64,000 nucleotides of DNA from Paenibacillus paeoniae (GTDB lineage: Bacteria; Bacillota; Bacilli; Paenibacillales; Paenibacillaceae): contig NZ_QUBQ01000010.1 of NCBI RefSeq assembly GCF_003388735.1, positions 1 through 64,000 of the forward strand, given 5' to 3'. Positions 32,520-42,090 of the stretch are shown one piece after another. Position 1 is the stretch's first letter; every line of letters starts with the position of its first letter. The notes under the pieces are model-generated. The model was not told the DNA's origin. It saw nothing but the letters and a program-made list of their open reading frames with translations, and made no database searches. A program made the position numbers and the translations under genes.

Positions 32520-34598
32520 TTACTCTCCGCCTTTATGCTTGGAGATGATCTCTTCGGAGATCGACTTAGGAACTTCTTCGTAGTGAGAAAGCTCCATCGA
32601 GAATACGCCGCGTCCTTGTGTACCGGAACGAAGTGTAGTGGAATAACCAAACATCTCGGAGAGAGGCACCTTAGCACGGATAATTTGCGCGCCACCGCGC
32701 GCATCCATACCTTCGATACGACCACGACGGGAGTTCAGCATGCCCATTACGTCGCCCATGTACTCTTCAGGAACAGTAACTTCAACCTTCATGATTGGCT
32801 CAAGAAGGACAGGCTTACATTTTTCTTTCGCAGCTTTAAGCGCCAGGGAACCTGCAATCTTAAACGCCATCTCCGAGGAATCGACGTCATGGTAGGAACC
32901 ATCGACAACAGTAGCTTTGATATCAACGAGCGGGAAGCCAGCGATAACGCCGTTCTTCATCGACTCTTCGATACCAGCCTGGATCGGAGCGATAAATTCA
33001 CGAGGAATTGATCCACCCACGACTTTGCTTTCGAAGATAAAGCCTGTACCAGCCTCTTGAGGTTGGAACTCAACCCAACAATGACCGAACTGACCTTTAC
33101 CACCGGACTGACGAACGAACTTACCTTCAACCTTAGCCGCTTGGCGGAAAGTTTCACGGTAAGCAACCTGAGGTTTACCAACATTCGTCTCAACTTTGAA
33201 TTCACGAAGCATACGGTCAACGAGGATCTCAAGGTGAAGCTCACCCATACCCGCGATGATCGTTTGGTTCGTTTCTTCGTCTGTATAAGCACGGAATGTA
33301 GGATCTTCCTCAGCGAGCTTGGAGATTGCAACGCCAAGTTTATCTTGGTCTGCTTTCGTCTTAGGCTCGATAGCGATTTGGATAACTGGCTCAGGGAAGT
33401 TCATCGATTCAAGAACGATTGGGGACTTCTCGTCACACAGCGTATCACCTGTAGTTGTATCCTTCAGACCTACTGCAGCTGCAATATCGCCCGAGTGTAC
33501 TTCGGAGATCTCTTGACGGCTATTCGCATGCATCTGCAGAATCCGGCCAATCCGCTCACGCTTGTTCTTAGTTGCATTAAGAACATACGAACCGGACTTC
33601 AGGACACCAGAGTATACACGGAAGAACGTCAAACGACCAACGTAAGGGTCTGTCATGATTTTGAATGCCAGAGCCGAGAACGGCTCGGAATCAGATGAAA
33701 GACGAACTGCTTCTTCACCGTCTTCAAGCGTACCTTTGATTGCTGGTACGTCAACCGGTGCAGGCAGGTAGTCAACAACTGCATCCAATACCAATTGAAC
33801 ACCTTTGTTACGGTACGAGGAGCCTGCAACAACTGGGAAGATCTTAACTTCGCAAACACCTTTACGAAGGACTGCTTTCAGTTCTGGAATCGTAATTTCT
33901 TCGCCTTCCAGATACTTCATCATCAGTTCCTCATCCAGTTCAGCAACTTTCTCTACCAGCTCAAGACGAAGTTCTTCGACTTGCTCTTTGTACTCAGCCG
34001 GAATCTCGGATTGGATCGGATCCTTACCAAGATCGTCTTTGTACGTATACGCTACGCGCTCGATGATGTCGATTACGCCAACGAAGTCGGATTCAGCGCC
34101 GATTGGCAACTGAATAGCAACGGCATTTGCTTGCAGACGCTCACGCATGTCTTTAACAACATTCAGGTAGTCTGCGCCGATGATATCCATCTTGTTAACA
34201 TAAGCGATCCGAGGAACGCCATAACGGTCAGCTTGACGCCATACAGTCTCAGACTGTGGCTCAACGCCTTCTTTCGCACTGAAAACACCAACGGCCCCGT
34301 CCAATACGCGTAGGGAACGTTCAACTTCTACTGTGAAGTCAACGTGACCTGGGGTATCGATGATATTAATGCGGTTACCCTTCCATTGAGCGGTTGTCGC
34401 GGCAGACGTAATCGTGATGCCGCGCTCTTGTTCTTGCTCCATCCAGTCCATCGTAGCTGCACCTTCGTGCACCTCGCCGATTTTGTGGGTACGGCCTGTG
34501 AAGAACAAGATCCGTTCAGTAGTTGTGGTTTTACCAGCGTCAATATGCGCCATAATACCGATATTACGCGTATTTTCCAAGGAGAACTCTCTTGCCAT
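32520..34598 (-). CDS. fusA: Elongation factor G
   Basis: 692 aa translocase, five domains. G1 AHIDAGKTTTTERILF, G3 DTPGHVDFT, G4 NKMDIIGAD; the domain IV tip SGGKGQFGHCWVEFQPQEAG and C-terminal EEIISKHKGGE are present. Full length, so a canonical EF-G rather than a ribosome-protection paralogue. Follows rpsG by 29 bp. Confidence 0.99.
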   Translation of the reverse strand: MAREFSLENTRNIGIMAHIDAGKTTTTERILFFTGRTHKIGEVHEGAATMDWMEQEQERGITITSAATTAQWKGNRINIIDTPGHVDFTVEVERSLRVLDGAVGVFSAKEGVEPQSETVWRQADRYGVPRIAYVNKMDIIGADYLNVVKDMRERLQANAVAIQLPIGAESDFVGVIDIIERVAYTYKDDLGKDPIQSEIPAEYKEQVEELRLELVEKVAELDEELMMKYLEGEEITIPELKAVLRKGVCEVKIFPVVAGSSYRNKGVQLVLDAVVDYLPAPVDVPAIKGTLEDGEEAVRLSSDSEPFSALAFKIMTDPYVGRLTFFRVYSGVLKSGSYVLNATKNKRERIGRILQMHANSRQEISEVHSGDIAAAVGLKDTTTGDTLCDEKSPIVLESMNFPEPVIQIAIEPKTKADQDKLGVAISKLAEEDPTFRAYTDEETNQTIIAGMGELHLEILVDRMLREFKVETNVGKPQVAYRETFRQAAKVEGKFVRQSGGKGQFGHCWVEFQPQEAGTGFIFESKVVGGSIPREFIAPIQAGIEESMKNGVIAGFPLVDIKATVVDGSYHDVDSSEMAFKIAGSLALKAAKEKCKPVLLEPIMKVEVTVPEEYMGDVMGMLNSRRGRIEGMDARGGAQIIRAKVPLSEMFGYSTTLRSGTQGRGVFSMELSHYEEVPKSISEEIISKHKGGE

Positions 34599-34627
34599 GA
34601 ATATGTCTCCTCTCGTTAATGGTTATC

Positions 34628-35098
34628 CTACCAACGGTAGTGAGCAAACGCTTTGTTTGCTTCAGCCATTTTGTGCGTGTCTTCACGCTTTTTAACGGAT
34701 GCGCCAGTGTTGTTGGAAGCATCCAGAATTTCAGCAGCCAAACGTTCTGTCATCGTTTTCTCGCCGCGGTTACGCGAGTAGTTCACGAGCCAACGAAGAC
34801 CAAGAGCCGTACGGCGCTCAGGCTTAACCTCGATTGGTACTTGGTAGTTAGAGCCGCCTACACGACGAGCTTTAACCTCAAGAACCGGCATAATGTTTTT
34901 CAAAGCTGCTTCGAACACTTCCATTGGATCTTTTCCCGAGCGTTCTTGGATCAGTTTGAATGCATCATATAACAATGTTTGTGCAGTGCCTCTCTTACCG
35001 TCGATCATAATACGGTTGATTAGGCGGGTAACCAGTTTGCTATTGTAAACCGGATCCGGAAGCACATCACGTTTCGTTACAGGACCTTTGCGTGGCAT
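34628..35098 (-). CDS. rpsG: 30S ribosomal protein S7
   Basis: 156 aa. S7 nucleates the head of the 30S subunit and contacts E-site tRNA. MPRKGPVTKRDVLPDPVYNS start; signature DGKRGTAQTLLYDAFKLIQ; ends EANKAFAHYRW. Second gene of the str operon. Confidence 0.98.
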   Translation of the reverse strand: MPRKGPVTKRDVLPDPVYNSKLVTRLINRIMIDGKRGTAQTLLYDAFKLIQERSGKDPMEVFEAALKNIMPVLEVKARRVGGSNYQVPIEVKPERRTALGLRWLVNYSRNRGEKTMTERLAAEILDASNNTGASVKKREDTHKMAEANKAFAHYRW

Positions 35099-35164
35099 GA
35101 GAAAGTCCCCCTTTCTTCTAATAGTAACTTGTTCTAGCTTGTTATCAACAAGGTAGTGTTATAC

Positions 35165-35584
35165 TTATTTCTTAACTTTTGGACGCTTAGTACCGTATTT
35201 CGAACGGGATTGGTTACGGTTGTTAACACCTGCTGTATCCAATGCGCCGCGCACGATATGGTAACGAACACCCGGAAGGTCTTTTACACGACCGCCGCGG
35301 ATCAGAACCACGCTGTGCTCTTGAAGGTTATGACCGATACCTGGAATGTACGCTGTAACCTCAACACGGTTAGTCAAACGTACACGCGCATACTTACGAA
35401 GCGCGGAGTTCGGTTTTTTCGGAGTCATAGTACCTACACGAGTGCACACACCGCGTTTTTGAGGCGCGCTGATGTCAGTTGATTCACGTTTCAGAGCGTT
35501 AAAGCCTTTTTGCAAGGCTGGCGATTTCGATTTAACGACCTTCGCTTGACGTCCTTTACGAACGAGCTGGTTAATTGTTGGCAT
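35165..35584 (-). CDS. rpsL: 30S ribosomal protein S12
   Basis: 139 aa decoding-centre protein. MPTINQLVRKGRQAKVVKSK start, then TPKKPNSALRKYARVRL and GGRVKDLPGVRYHIVRG. The two lysines where streptomycin resistance changes usually occur (in TPKK and VKDLPG) are wild type. First gene of the str operon. Confidence 0.98.
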   Translation of the reverse strand: MPTINQLVRKGRQAKVVKSKSPALQKGFNALKRESTDISAPQKRGVCTRVGTMTPKKPNSALRKYARVRLTNRVEVTAYIPGIGHNLQEHSVVLIRGGRVKDLPGVRYHIVRGALDTAGVNNRNQSRSKYGTKRPKVKK

Positions 35585-35715
35585 GTTGCCACCCCCTCCC
35601 TTTATTCATGTCTTTATGATGGTAGACATTTCACCCAATTTTAAGCCCACAGAGCCAGGCGGTTCATTATTGAACTTGAGTATTCCATAAGCCTAGTCGT
35701 CAGGCACACTCCGAT
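35585..35715 (-). promoter_or_regulatory. 5' leader of the str operon
   Basis: About 130-nt leader with a small GTTCA-ATAA-TGAAC hairpin followed by CGCCTGGCTCTGTGGGC. It may carry autogenous control by S7 or S12; no named family is assigned. Confidence 0.35.
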
Positions 35716-35745
35716 ATATTATCACTTCGCACATATACATGTCAA
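35716..35745 (-). promoter_or_regulatory. SigA promoter of the str operon
   Basis: Minus-strand perfect TTGACA (35740-35745), 18 bp, TAATAT (35716-35721). Confidence 0.8.
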
Positions 35746-35802
35746 GCGTGAAATGGGTTGTTTTATGTCGAATAGATATCTTTACAAAAGTTTATTTTGT
35801 GA

Positions 35803-36591
35803 TTAGATCATTGCACTCGGGCCCAGATAGACTTCATAGCTTACTCCATCAATAATTACATCGTCTGACCGGATGTTTCTAGAACGAATAATCTCCGCGC
35901 TATGCATGAGATTTGCTTTGATGAGAATGGAATGATAATAGGTAACTAGAAAGTTTAAGACTGTACTAACTGCAATGGCAGATCTCTCTGAAGGAATATG
36001 CCATGAATCTATGACAGCAACCTTCCCCGTAATAGACAAATGAATTTGTTCATAAATAATTCCTTGATCCTGCTCCAGCAGCTTGTCCGCATAAGACTCG
36101 AACGAATGCGCGTATACCTCCGCGCCATTTGCACGGATTACGATTTCGTCCTCGCTCACACTCTCTAGCTCCAAATGCGTCTCCTCGAATATCATTTCGA
36201 ACTTGTCCGCCACATCCTCAATGTCGTATCTATGCTTCCACACCTTCAATACAAAATTAAAAGGACTGGACTGGCTCTTCTTTGTTTCGTCCAGGTCATC
36301 ACTCAGAAAAGCCGCGATCTCAATGGGATGATCCAAATTGAGGGGCTCCTTATACTCTGTATGTCCGAATTCAACCATCTCAATGAGTTTATTGTGATGT
36401 TCATTAACCTGACCAGGATGGAGCGTCATGTACATAAAGTCTGTTGTAATGACGAGCTCTTCCGCTCCCTTTTTTTCAAATGCTGTCTGTATGCCTGCTA
36501 TATTTGCATGAAAGCAGTCTGCATCGTCCTGAATCTCTAGACGCTTCCTGATTATATCCAATAGATCGTCCAACTTGTATTTGGTAGTCAT
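35803..36591 (-). CDS. Uncharacterised protein, 262 aa
   Basis: Not recognised. A soluble-looking acidic protein without signal peptide or membrane helix and no cysteine-based metal motif. The N-terminal half contains TDFMYMTLHPGQVNEHHNKL and a DLDETKKSQSSP linker; the C-terminal half has alternating hydrophobic strands (EDEIVIRANGAEVYAHS) and a hydrophobic segment AVSTVLNFLVTYYHSIL that could be a buried helix. AAGGAG 6 bp before the ATG. It lies between the str operon promoter and another unknown gene, where L7Ae is expected in relatives, and is transcribed in the same direction. Confidence 0.75.
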   Translation of the reverse strand: MTTKYKLDDLLDIIRKRLEIQDDADCFHANIAGIQTAFEKKGAEELVITTDFMYMTLHPGQVNEHHNKLIEMVEFGHTEYKEPLNLDHPIEIAAFLSDDLDETKKSQSSPFNFVLKVWKHRYDIEDVADKFEMIFEETHLELESVSEDEIVIRANGAEVYAHSFESYADKLLEQDQGIIYEQIHLSITGKVAVIDSWHIPSERSAIAVSTVLNFLVTYYHSILIKANLMHSAEIIRSRNIRSDDVIIDGVSYEVYLGPSAMI

Positions 36592-36747
36592 ATGATTCTC
36601 CTTGTTGCTGCTTAAGTGTCATGTCATATCGTTCAAATTTACCCTATTAATCGGCCCTCCGCCTGCTGCTTGTTGGATTGATTGAACCATACCTCCTTCG
36701 AATGAAGGTCTATCGCATCTTCTAGTCTACATGATAGAAAGGATTGC

Positions 36748-37845
36748 TTAGCGTGTCTGCAACTGCTCTATAATTTGCTCACGGCTCATTCCGCTAATTT
36801 GTTCCGTTTGTTCTAGACCAAGTGCATCTCGGATAAAGATCAGTTTGTCTCCATTTGGAGTAATCTTAACATCCTCACTGGCATTTCGCAGATAATCCAG
36901 GGTTGCAACCCCATTATCATCAAAGGAAATTTGAAATGGTAGGCTTGCCGGAACGTATTCATCAAATCCCGCGCGTGTCGTCAAAAACAACATATATGGC
37001 TTGCCTAGCTCAATCCTTTCAAAATACGGCCTTGCTCTTTTCACTTCATATAACCGATCGTCATGCCTTAATGCAATTAATTCATAGCTTAGGATGGATA
37101 TAGAAATTTTTTCTTCATTCGTGCCGCCATATAAAACATGATCTACAACGAATGAGTATTCATCTGAATAGTAGTTGGATGCTCTATGTGTCGTGCCAAG
37201 TTTTTTTTCATAACGGCCTTCGACGATAAGTTCAGCTTGTTCCCATATATCCTTCAACTCTGTAGTAATGGCCTGATCCGGTACATTCAGTCGTTGCCTG
37301 TAGGCCTGGGCTTCATATTGCTCCGGCTTATGCAGCAGTTCCACCTGCTCTGCTCCATCGCTGTCTTGATGCACATAAGAAATAACGCCATAAGAGAAAT
37401 GAATCGCATCCGTTCCAGCATCGTTCAAATAATAGATAACCCGGCCAACGTCGCCGCCGCCTAGCCAGTCAGGCGCTCCAGCCATTTGATTGAGCTGCTT
37501 CTTGATCGTCTCATCGTCCGTATATGTCTCCAGCTTCTCTTTGATTTCCTCTAACGTAACACGCTTCTGATCTTGTGCAAGCTCGCCAACAATGATAAGC
37601 CCTTCACGCAGCCACACACCAGGACGCATCACATCATGGGCTTTTAAAAAGTTTAATTCACTAATTTGCTCATCATTCTTCGCAAGCGCATACAATTTGT
37701 CATAGTTTGTGTATTCAGCCATATCCAGCTCATGCTCGGCTATGACCTCTTCAATCCCTTTCCTTTCCCATAACAAGGAGGCTAACAGGAGAAATGCTGC
37801 TATAGCGGATAGGGTAACGTATATTGATTTATACCTCACATTCAT
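36748..37845 (-). CDS. Uncharacterised membrane-anchored protein, 365 aa
   Basis: Not recognised. One N-terminal membrane helix (about 8-25, VTLSAIAAFLLLASLLW) then a large presumably extracellular part. The first region is helical and charged; the second (about 205-320) is strand-rich with AELIVEGRYEKKLGTT, YSFVVDHVLYGGTNEEKISI and KPYMLFLTTRAG, a pattern often seen in secreted beta-barrel-like domains described as expressing a cost or export of a coating, but I cannot name it. The end SGMSREQIIEQLQTR is helical. ATG at 37845 is only 2 bp from AAGGAG; GTG at 37839 (8 bp) is an alternative. Confidence 0.7.
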   Translation of the reverse strand: MNVRYKSIYVTLSAIAAFLLLASLLWERKGIEEVIAEHELDMAEYTNYDKLYALAKNDEQISELNFLKAHDVMRPGVWLREGLIIVGELAQDQKRVTLEEIKEKLETYTDDETIKKQLNQMAGAPDWLGGGDVGRVIYYLNDAGTDAIHFSYGVISYVHQDSDGAEQVELLHKPEQYEAQAYRQRLNVPDQAITTELKDIWEQAELIVEGRYEKKLGTTHRASNYYSDEYSFVVDHVLYGGTNEEKISISILSYELIALRHDDRLYEVKRARPYFERIELGKPYMLFLTTRAGFDEYVPASLPFQISFDDNGVATLDYLRNASEDVKITPNGDKLIFIRDALGLEQTEQISGMSREQIIEQLQTR

Positions 37846-37883
37846 CGCTCCTTATATCATCATCCTGAACAAACACACTCTAT

Positions 37884-38111
37884 TTATATACACCTATTCT
37901 GTGAGGGATAAACAGCTCTGGCTTTATGCCGCATACCGATTATATTTCTCTCCAGCTTCAACAAGTCCTCCTGATGATTGACAAAAGCTGATTGATCACC
38001 CTTCACTCCATTACTGCTTCCTTCATCTGCTTTACGCTCCAACCATATTGAAATGATAGCCAGCGCAATTAACAAGATCAGAACAAGCAGCTTTAGCGAG
38101 ATGCTCTTCAC
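37884..38111 (-). CDS. Small single-pass membrane protein, 75 aa
   Basis: Not recognised. A hydrophobic N-terminal helix (LKLLVLILLIALAIISIWL) is followed by about 50 polar residues with an SSNGVKGDQS linker and a basic end. The GTG at 38111 lies 9 bp after AAGGAG; the earlier TTG at 38120 touches that site and is unlikely. It precedes the 365-aa gene by 38 bp, so both probably share a transcript; both have one N-terminal anchor and may act together at the membrane (inference). Confidence 0.6.
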   Translation of the reverse strand: MKSISLKLLVLILLIALAIISIWLERKADEGSSNGVKGDQSAFVNHQEDLLKLERNIIGMRHKARAVYPSQNRCI

Positions 38112-38161
38112 TACATTCAACTCCTTTATGATGGCTATAAAGAAGCTGGTATCGCACCCTC

Positions 38162-38190
38162 ATCTTATAGAACGCTCCACCTAACTTCAA
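38162..38190 (-). promoter_or_regulatory. Candidate promoter of the unknown gene cluster
   Basis: Minus-strand TTGAAG (38185-38190), 17 bp, TAAGAT (38162-38167), about 50 bp before the 75-aa gene. Confidence 0.45.
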
Positions 38191-38283
38191 AGTTGCCCCA
38201 AAATCTCCATTTCAACAAAAAATGGTTTATTACTAACTAGCATATTCCGCATTATGCCGTCAGGTTTCCTCCTTGGGCAAAAG

Positions 38284-38335
38284 AAAAGCGACACATGTAT
38301 CACTCGCATAGCGTGTGAGGAACATGTGTCGCTTT
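38284..38335 (-). terminator. Terminator of rpoB-rpoC
   Basis: Arms AAAGCGACACATGT / ACATGTGTCGCTTTT around a loop with its own small stem; 14-bp outer stem followed by T residues on the minus strand, about 30 bp after the rpoC stop. Confidence 0.93.
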
Positions 38336-38362
38336 ATGTGAACCGTCTATAGACGATTTGTC

Positions 38363-41300
38363 TTACTCAACTACTACAGCTTCCGTAGCTTCGCCAAGTT
38401 CAGCTGCTTCGGTTACTTCCTCTTCAAGACCCTTGAAGCGAATGTTGCGGTAGCGCTGCATACCCGTACCAGCCGGGATCAGCTTACCGATGATAACATT
38501 CTCTTTCAGACCAAGAAGCTGGTCGACCTTGCCTTTGATTGCTGCATCTGTCAGGACACGAGTCGTCTCCTGGAAGGATGCTGCAGACAAGAACGAGTCC
38601 GTCTCAAGGGACGCTTTCGTAATACCAAGCAATACTGGCTTCGCTACCGCTGGCTCTTTGTCTGCGAAGATCGCCTCGCGGTTAGCTGATTCGTATTCAT
38701 GAATGTCTACGAATGCACCTGGCAATAGAGTCGTATCGCCGGCATCGACGATGCGGATTTTGCGCAGCATTTGCTTAATCATAACCTCGACGTGCTTATC
38801 GTTGATCTCAACGCCTTGGTTACGGTATACGCGCTGTACCTCTTGCAGGATGTAGTTCTGTACGCCACGGATGCCTTTGATGCGAAGCATGTCCTTCGGA
38901 TCGATCGAACCGTCTGTCAGTTCGTCGCCTGCTTCGATATGCTGGCCTTCCGCTACGCGGATACGCGAGCCGTAAGTGACTGCGTAGACCTTGGACTCGG
39001 CTTCGCCTTGTACCTCGATCTCGCGACGGTCTTTCGCTTCGCGGATTTCCTTGATGACGCCGTCAAGCTCGGAGATGATCGCTTGGCCTTTCGGATTACG
39101 AGCCTCGAAGAGCTCCTGAATACGCGGAAGACCTTGCGTGATATCGTCGCCGGCAACGCCGCCTGTATGGAACGTACGCATCGTCAGCTGTGTACCCGGC
39201 TCGCCGATCGATTGCGCCGCGATAATGCCTACCGCTTCGCCGATCTCAACGTGCTTGCCAGTCGCCAAGTTGCGGCCGTAACAGATCTTACATACGCCAT
39301 GACGCGCACGACAACTAAGGACAGAGCGAATTTGTAGACGCTCTACGCCAGCATCGATGATCGCATCGGCTTTGTTCGAATCGATCAGCTCGCTGCGGTT
39401 GACGATGACTTCACCCGTCTGTGGATGACGGATCGTCTCGAATGCGTAACGACCTTCGATACGGTCATACAGATCCTCGATAACTTCTTTGCCATCCTGG
39501 ATCTTGCTAACGGCGAAGCCTTTATCCGTACCGCAATCATCTTCGCGGACGATTACGTCCTGGGCAACGTCTACAAGACGACGAGTCAGGTAACCGGAGT
39601 CGGCTGTACGAAGCGCTGTATCGGCAAGACCTTTACGCGCACCGTGCGTCGAGATAAAGTACTCGAGGACCGTCAGGCCTTCACGGAAGTTCGATTTGAT
39701 TGGCAACTCGATGATACGGCCGGATGGATTCGCCATCAGACCACGCATACCGCCAAGCTGTGTAATCTGGGATTTGTTACCCCGTGCTTTGGAATCCACC
39801 ATGAGCATGATGTTGTTGTAACGATCCATCGATTTCATGAGGACTTCTGTAATCTCGTCCTTACATTTGCTCCAGATGCTGATGATCCGGTCATAACGCT
39901 CTTCGTTCGTAATCAGACCGCGACGGTACTGATTCATAACGATAGCGACCTTCTCGTCGGAAGCTTTCATGATTCCCGCTTTTTCCTTCGGAATAATAAC
40001 GTCGGATACGCCGATCGTAATACCCGCTTTCGTGGAATACGTGAAACCAAGCTGCTTGATACGGTCCAGAATAACCGCAGTCAGCGTTGTATGGTATTGA
40101 CGGAAGCACTCCGCAATAATATGACCAAGGTAATCTTTGCCTACCGCGCCCGGTGTAGCCAGGTCATCGATGAACTTCTGCAGATCGGCACCTTTTTCGT
40201 ACACAAAGTACTTATCAGGCGTGCCTTGCAGCAAGTTAGACTTCGTCGCTTCATTGATGTAAGGGAAATCTTCTGGGAAGATTTCGTTGAAGATGACTTT
40301 ACCCACAGTCGTAACGAGCAAGGAAGCTTGCTGTTGCTCTGTAAAGTTGGTTTTCTTCAGAACCTTTACCGGAATGAAGATACGCGCGTGCAGAGATGCG
40401 ATACCGCGTTGGTAAGCGGAGATCGCTTCGTTTACCGTTGCGAACACGGAGCCTGTGCCTTTGGATTCAATGTTGTCCATCGTCAGATAGTAGCTGCCGA
40501 GAACCATATCCTGGGAAGGCGTAACAACAGGCTTGCCGTCTTTCGGGTTCAGGATGTTGCCGGATGCCAGCATGAGAAGGCGAGCTTCCGCTTGCGCTTC
40601 TGCGGACAACGGAACGTGAACGGCCATTTGGTCACCGTCGAAGTCGGCATTGTAAGCCGTACAGACGAGCGGATGAAGCTTGATGGCGCGGCCTTCAACC
40701 AGAATCGGCTCGAATGCCTGGATACCCAGTCTGTGAAGCGTAGGGGCACGGTTCAGAAGAACCGGATGCTCCTTGATCACTTCTTCAAGAACATCCCATA
40801 CTTCAGGACTTACGCGCTCAACTTTACGTTTTGCGCTCTTGATGTTGTGAGCGAGACCTTTGTTCACAAGCTCCTTCATCACGAAAGGCTTGAACAGCTC
40901 CAGCGCCATTTCCTTCGGTAGGCCGCACTGGAACATTTTCAGGTTAGGACCTACGACGATAACAGAACGACCAGAATAGTCGACACGTTTACCGAGCAAG
41001 TTCTGACGGAAACGTCCTTGCTTACCCTTCAGCATGTGGCTGAGGGATTTCAGAGGTCGGTTGCCTGGTCCTGTAACCGGACGACCGCGACGGCCGTTGT
41101 CGATCAAGGCGTCAACCGCTTCCTGAAGCATACGTTTCTCATTCTGTACGATAATGTCCGGAGCGCCCAGATCAAGCAGACGTTTCAGACGGTTGTTCCG
41201 GTTAATAACACGGCGGTACAAGTCATTCAGGTCAGAGGTCGCGAAGCGGCCGCCATCCAACTGTACCATCGGACGAAGCTCCGGCGGGATAACCGGCAGT

Positions 41301-41989
41301 ACGTCAAGAATCATCCACTCCGGCTGATTGCCCGAGTTGCGGAATGCTTCAATAACTTCAAGACGCTTAATCGCGCGGTTACGGCGTTGGCCTTGTGCCG
41401 TGCGAAGATCTTCCTTCAGCTTCTCAAGCTCACGCTCGACTTCGATGTCTTGAAGCAGCTTCTTAACCGCTTCAGCACCCATGCCGGCTTGGAATCCGTA
41501 GCCATACTTTTCACGGTAGCTGCGGTATTCCTTCTCGGAAAGGAGCTGTTTTTTCTCAAGCGGCGTATCGCCTGGGTCCGTCACGACATAAGATGCGAAA
41601 TAGATGATCTCCTCAAGGGAACGAGGGGACATATCCAGTGCAAGACCCATGCGGCTCGGAATACCTTTGAAGTACCAGATATGGGATACAGGAGCTGCAA
41701 GCTCGATGTGGCCCATACGTTCACGGCGTACTTTTGCACGAGTAACTTCTACTCCGCAGCGATCGCAGACTACGCCTTTATAGCGTACACGCTTGTACTT
41801 ACCGCAATGACATTCCCAATCCTTGGTCGGTCCAAAAATCTTCTCGCAGAAGAGACCTTCCTTCTCGGGCTTTAGCGTTCTGTAGTTAATGGTTTCCGGC
41901 TTCTTGACTTCTCCGCGGGACCACGAGCGAATTTTATCCGGCGAAGCCAGACCAATTTTCATATACTCGAAGTTGTTCACGTCCAACAA
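38363..41989 (-). CDS. rpoC: RNA polymerase beta' subunit
   Basis: About 1208 aa. Holds the catalytic magnesium in NADFDGDQMAVH; zinc sites are CHCGKYKRVRYKGVVC plus DRCG near the N-terminus and SCRARHGVCKICYGRN later; the bridge-helix and trigger-loop region GEPGTQLTMRTFHTGGVAG is intact. I place the start at the TTG at 41989, 7 bp after AAGGAGGG, giving MLDVNNFEYMKIGLAS; the ORF continues upstream to an ATG at 42010 that contains the ribosome site itself. A long acidic tail (EEEVTEAAELGEATEAVVVE) ends it. Confidence 0.98.
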   Translation of the reverse strand: MLDVNNFEYMKIGLASPDKIRSWSRGEVKKPETINYRTLKPEKEGLFCEKIFGPTKDWECHCGKYKRVRYKGVVCDRCGVEVTRAKVRRERMGHIELAAPVSHIWYFKGIPSRMGLALDMSPRSLEEIIYFASYVVTDPGDTPLEKKQLLSEKEYRSYREKYGYGFQAGMGAEAVKKLLQDIEVERELEKLKEDLRTAQGQRRNRAIKRLEVIEAFRNSGNQPEWMILDVLPVIPPELRPMVQLDGGRFATSDLNDLYRRVINRNNRLKRLLDLGAPDIIVQNEKRMLQEAVDALIDNGRRGRPVTGPGNRPLKSLSHMLKGKQGRFRQNLLGKRVDYSGRSVIVVGPNLKMFQCGLPKEMALELFKPFVMKELVNKGLAHNIKSAKRKVERVSPEVWDVLEEVIKEHPVLLNRAPTLHRLGIQAFEPILVEGRAIKLHPLVCTAYNADFDGDQMAVHVPLSAEAQAEARLLMLASGNILNPKDGKPVVTPSQDMVLGSYYLTMDNIESKGTGSVFATVNEAISAYQRGIASLHARIFIPVKVLKKTNFTEQQQASLLVTTVGKVIFNEIFPEDFPYINEATKSNLLQGTPDKYFVYEKGADLQKFIDDLATPGAVGKDYLGHIIAECFRQYHTTLTAVILDRIKQLGFTYSTKAGITIGVSDVIIPKEKAGIMKASDEKVAIVMNQYRRGLITNEERYDRIISIWSKCKDEITEVLMKSMDRYNNIMLMVDSKARGNKSQITQLGGMRGLMANPSGRIIELPIKSNFREGLTVLEYFISTHGARKGLADTALRTADSGYLTRRLVDVAQDVIVREDDCGTDKGFAVSKIQDGKEVIEDLYDRIEGRYAFETIRHPQTGEVIVNRSELIDSNKADAIIDAGVERLQIRSVLSCRARHGVCKICYGRNLATGKHVEIGEAVGIIAAQSIGEPGTQLTMRTFHTGGVAGDDITQGLPRIQELFEARNPKGQAIISELDGVIKEIREAKDRREIEVQGEAESKVYAVTYGSRIRVAEGQHIEAGDELTDGSIDPKDMLRIKGIRGVQNYILQEVQRVYRNQGVEINDKHVEVMIKQMLRKIRIVDAGDTTLLPGAFVDIHEYESANREAIFADKEPAVAKPVLLGITKASLETDSFLSAASFQETTRVLTDAAIKGKVDQLLGLKENVIIGKLIPAGTGMQRYRNIRFKGLEEEVTEAAELGEATEAVVVE

Positions 41990-42038
41990 GGAGCAACCCT
42001 CCTTCGTCATGTATGACTGTGTCTTATAAGAAGCTGAA

Positions 42039-42077
42039 CTTCAATTGCGGGGCCGCCGAAGCAGCTCCCAATTGAAG
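42039..42077 (-). promoter_or_regulatory. Long hairpin between rpoB and rpoC
   Basis: Minus-strand CTTCAATTG ... CAATTGAAG, with an inner GC-rich stem capped by a TTCG tetraloop. No T-run follows, so it is more likely an mRNA processing or stability element than a terminator. Confidence 0.55.
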
Positions 42078-42090
42078 CTCAGTCATCGTG

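Noticed and set aside
36619..36690. Possible 23-residue peptide gene starting MVQSIQQAAGG behind AAGGAGG
   Set aside because: The Shine-Dalgarno touches the ATG with no spacing, so initiation is unlikely; no similarity could be judged.
39425..40921. 498-codon plus-strand ORF inside rpoC
   Set aside because: Antisense shadow of a highly conserved gene; composition (many His, Arg, Phe, Val) follows the rpoC codons and there is no ribosome site.
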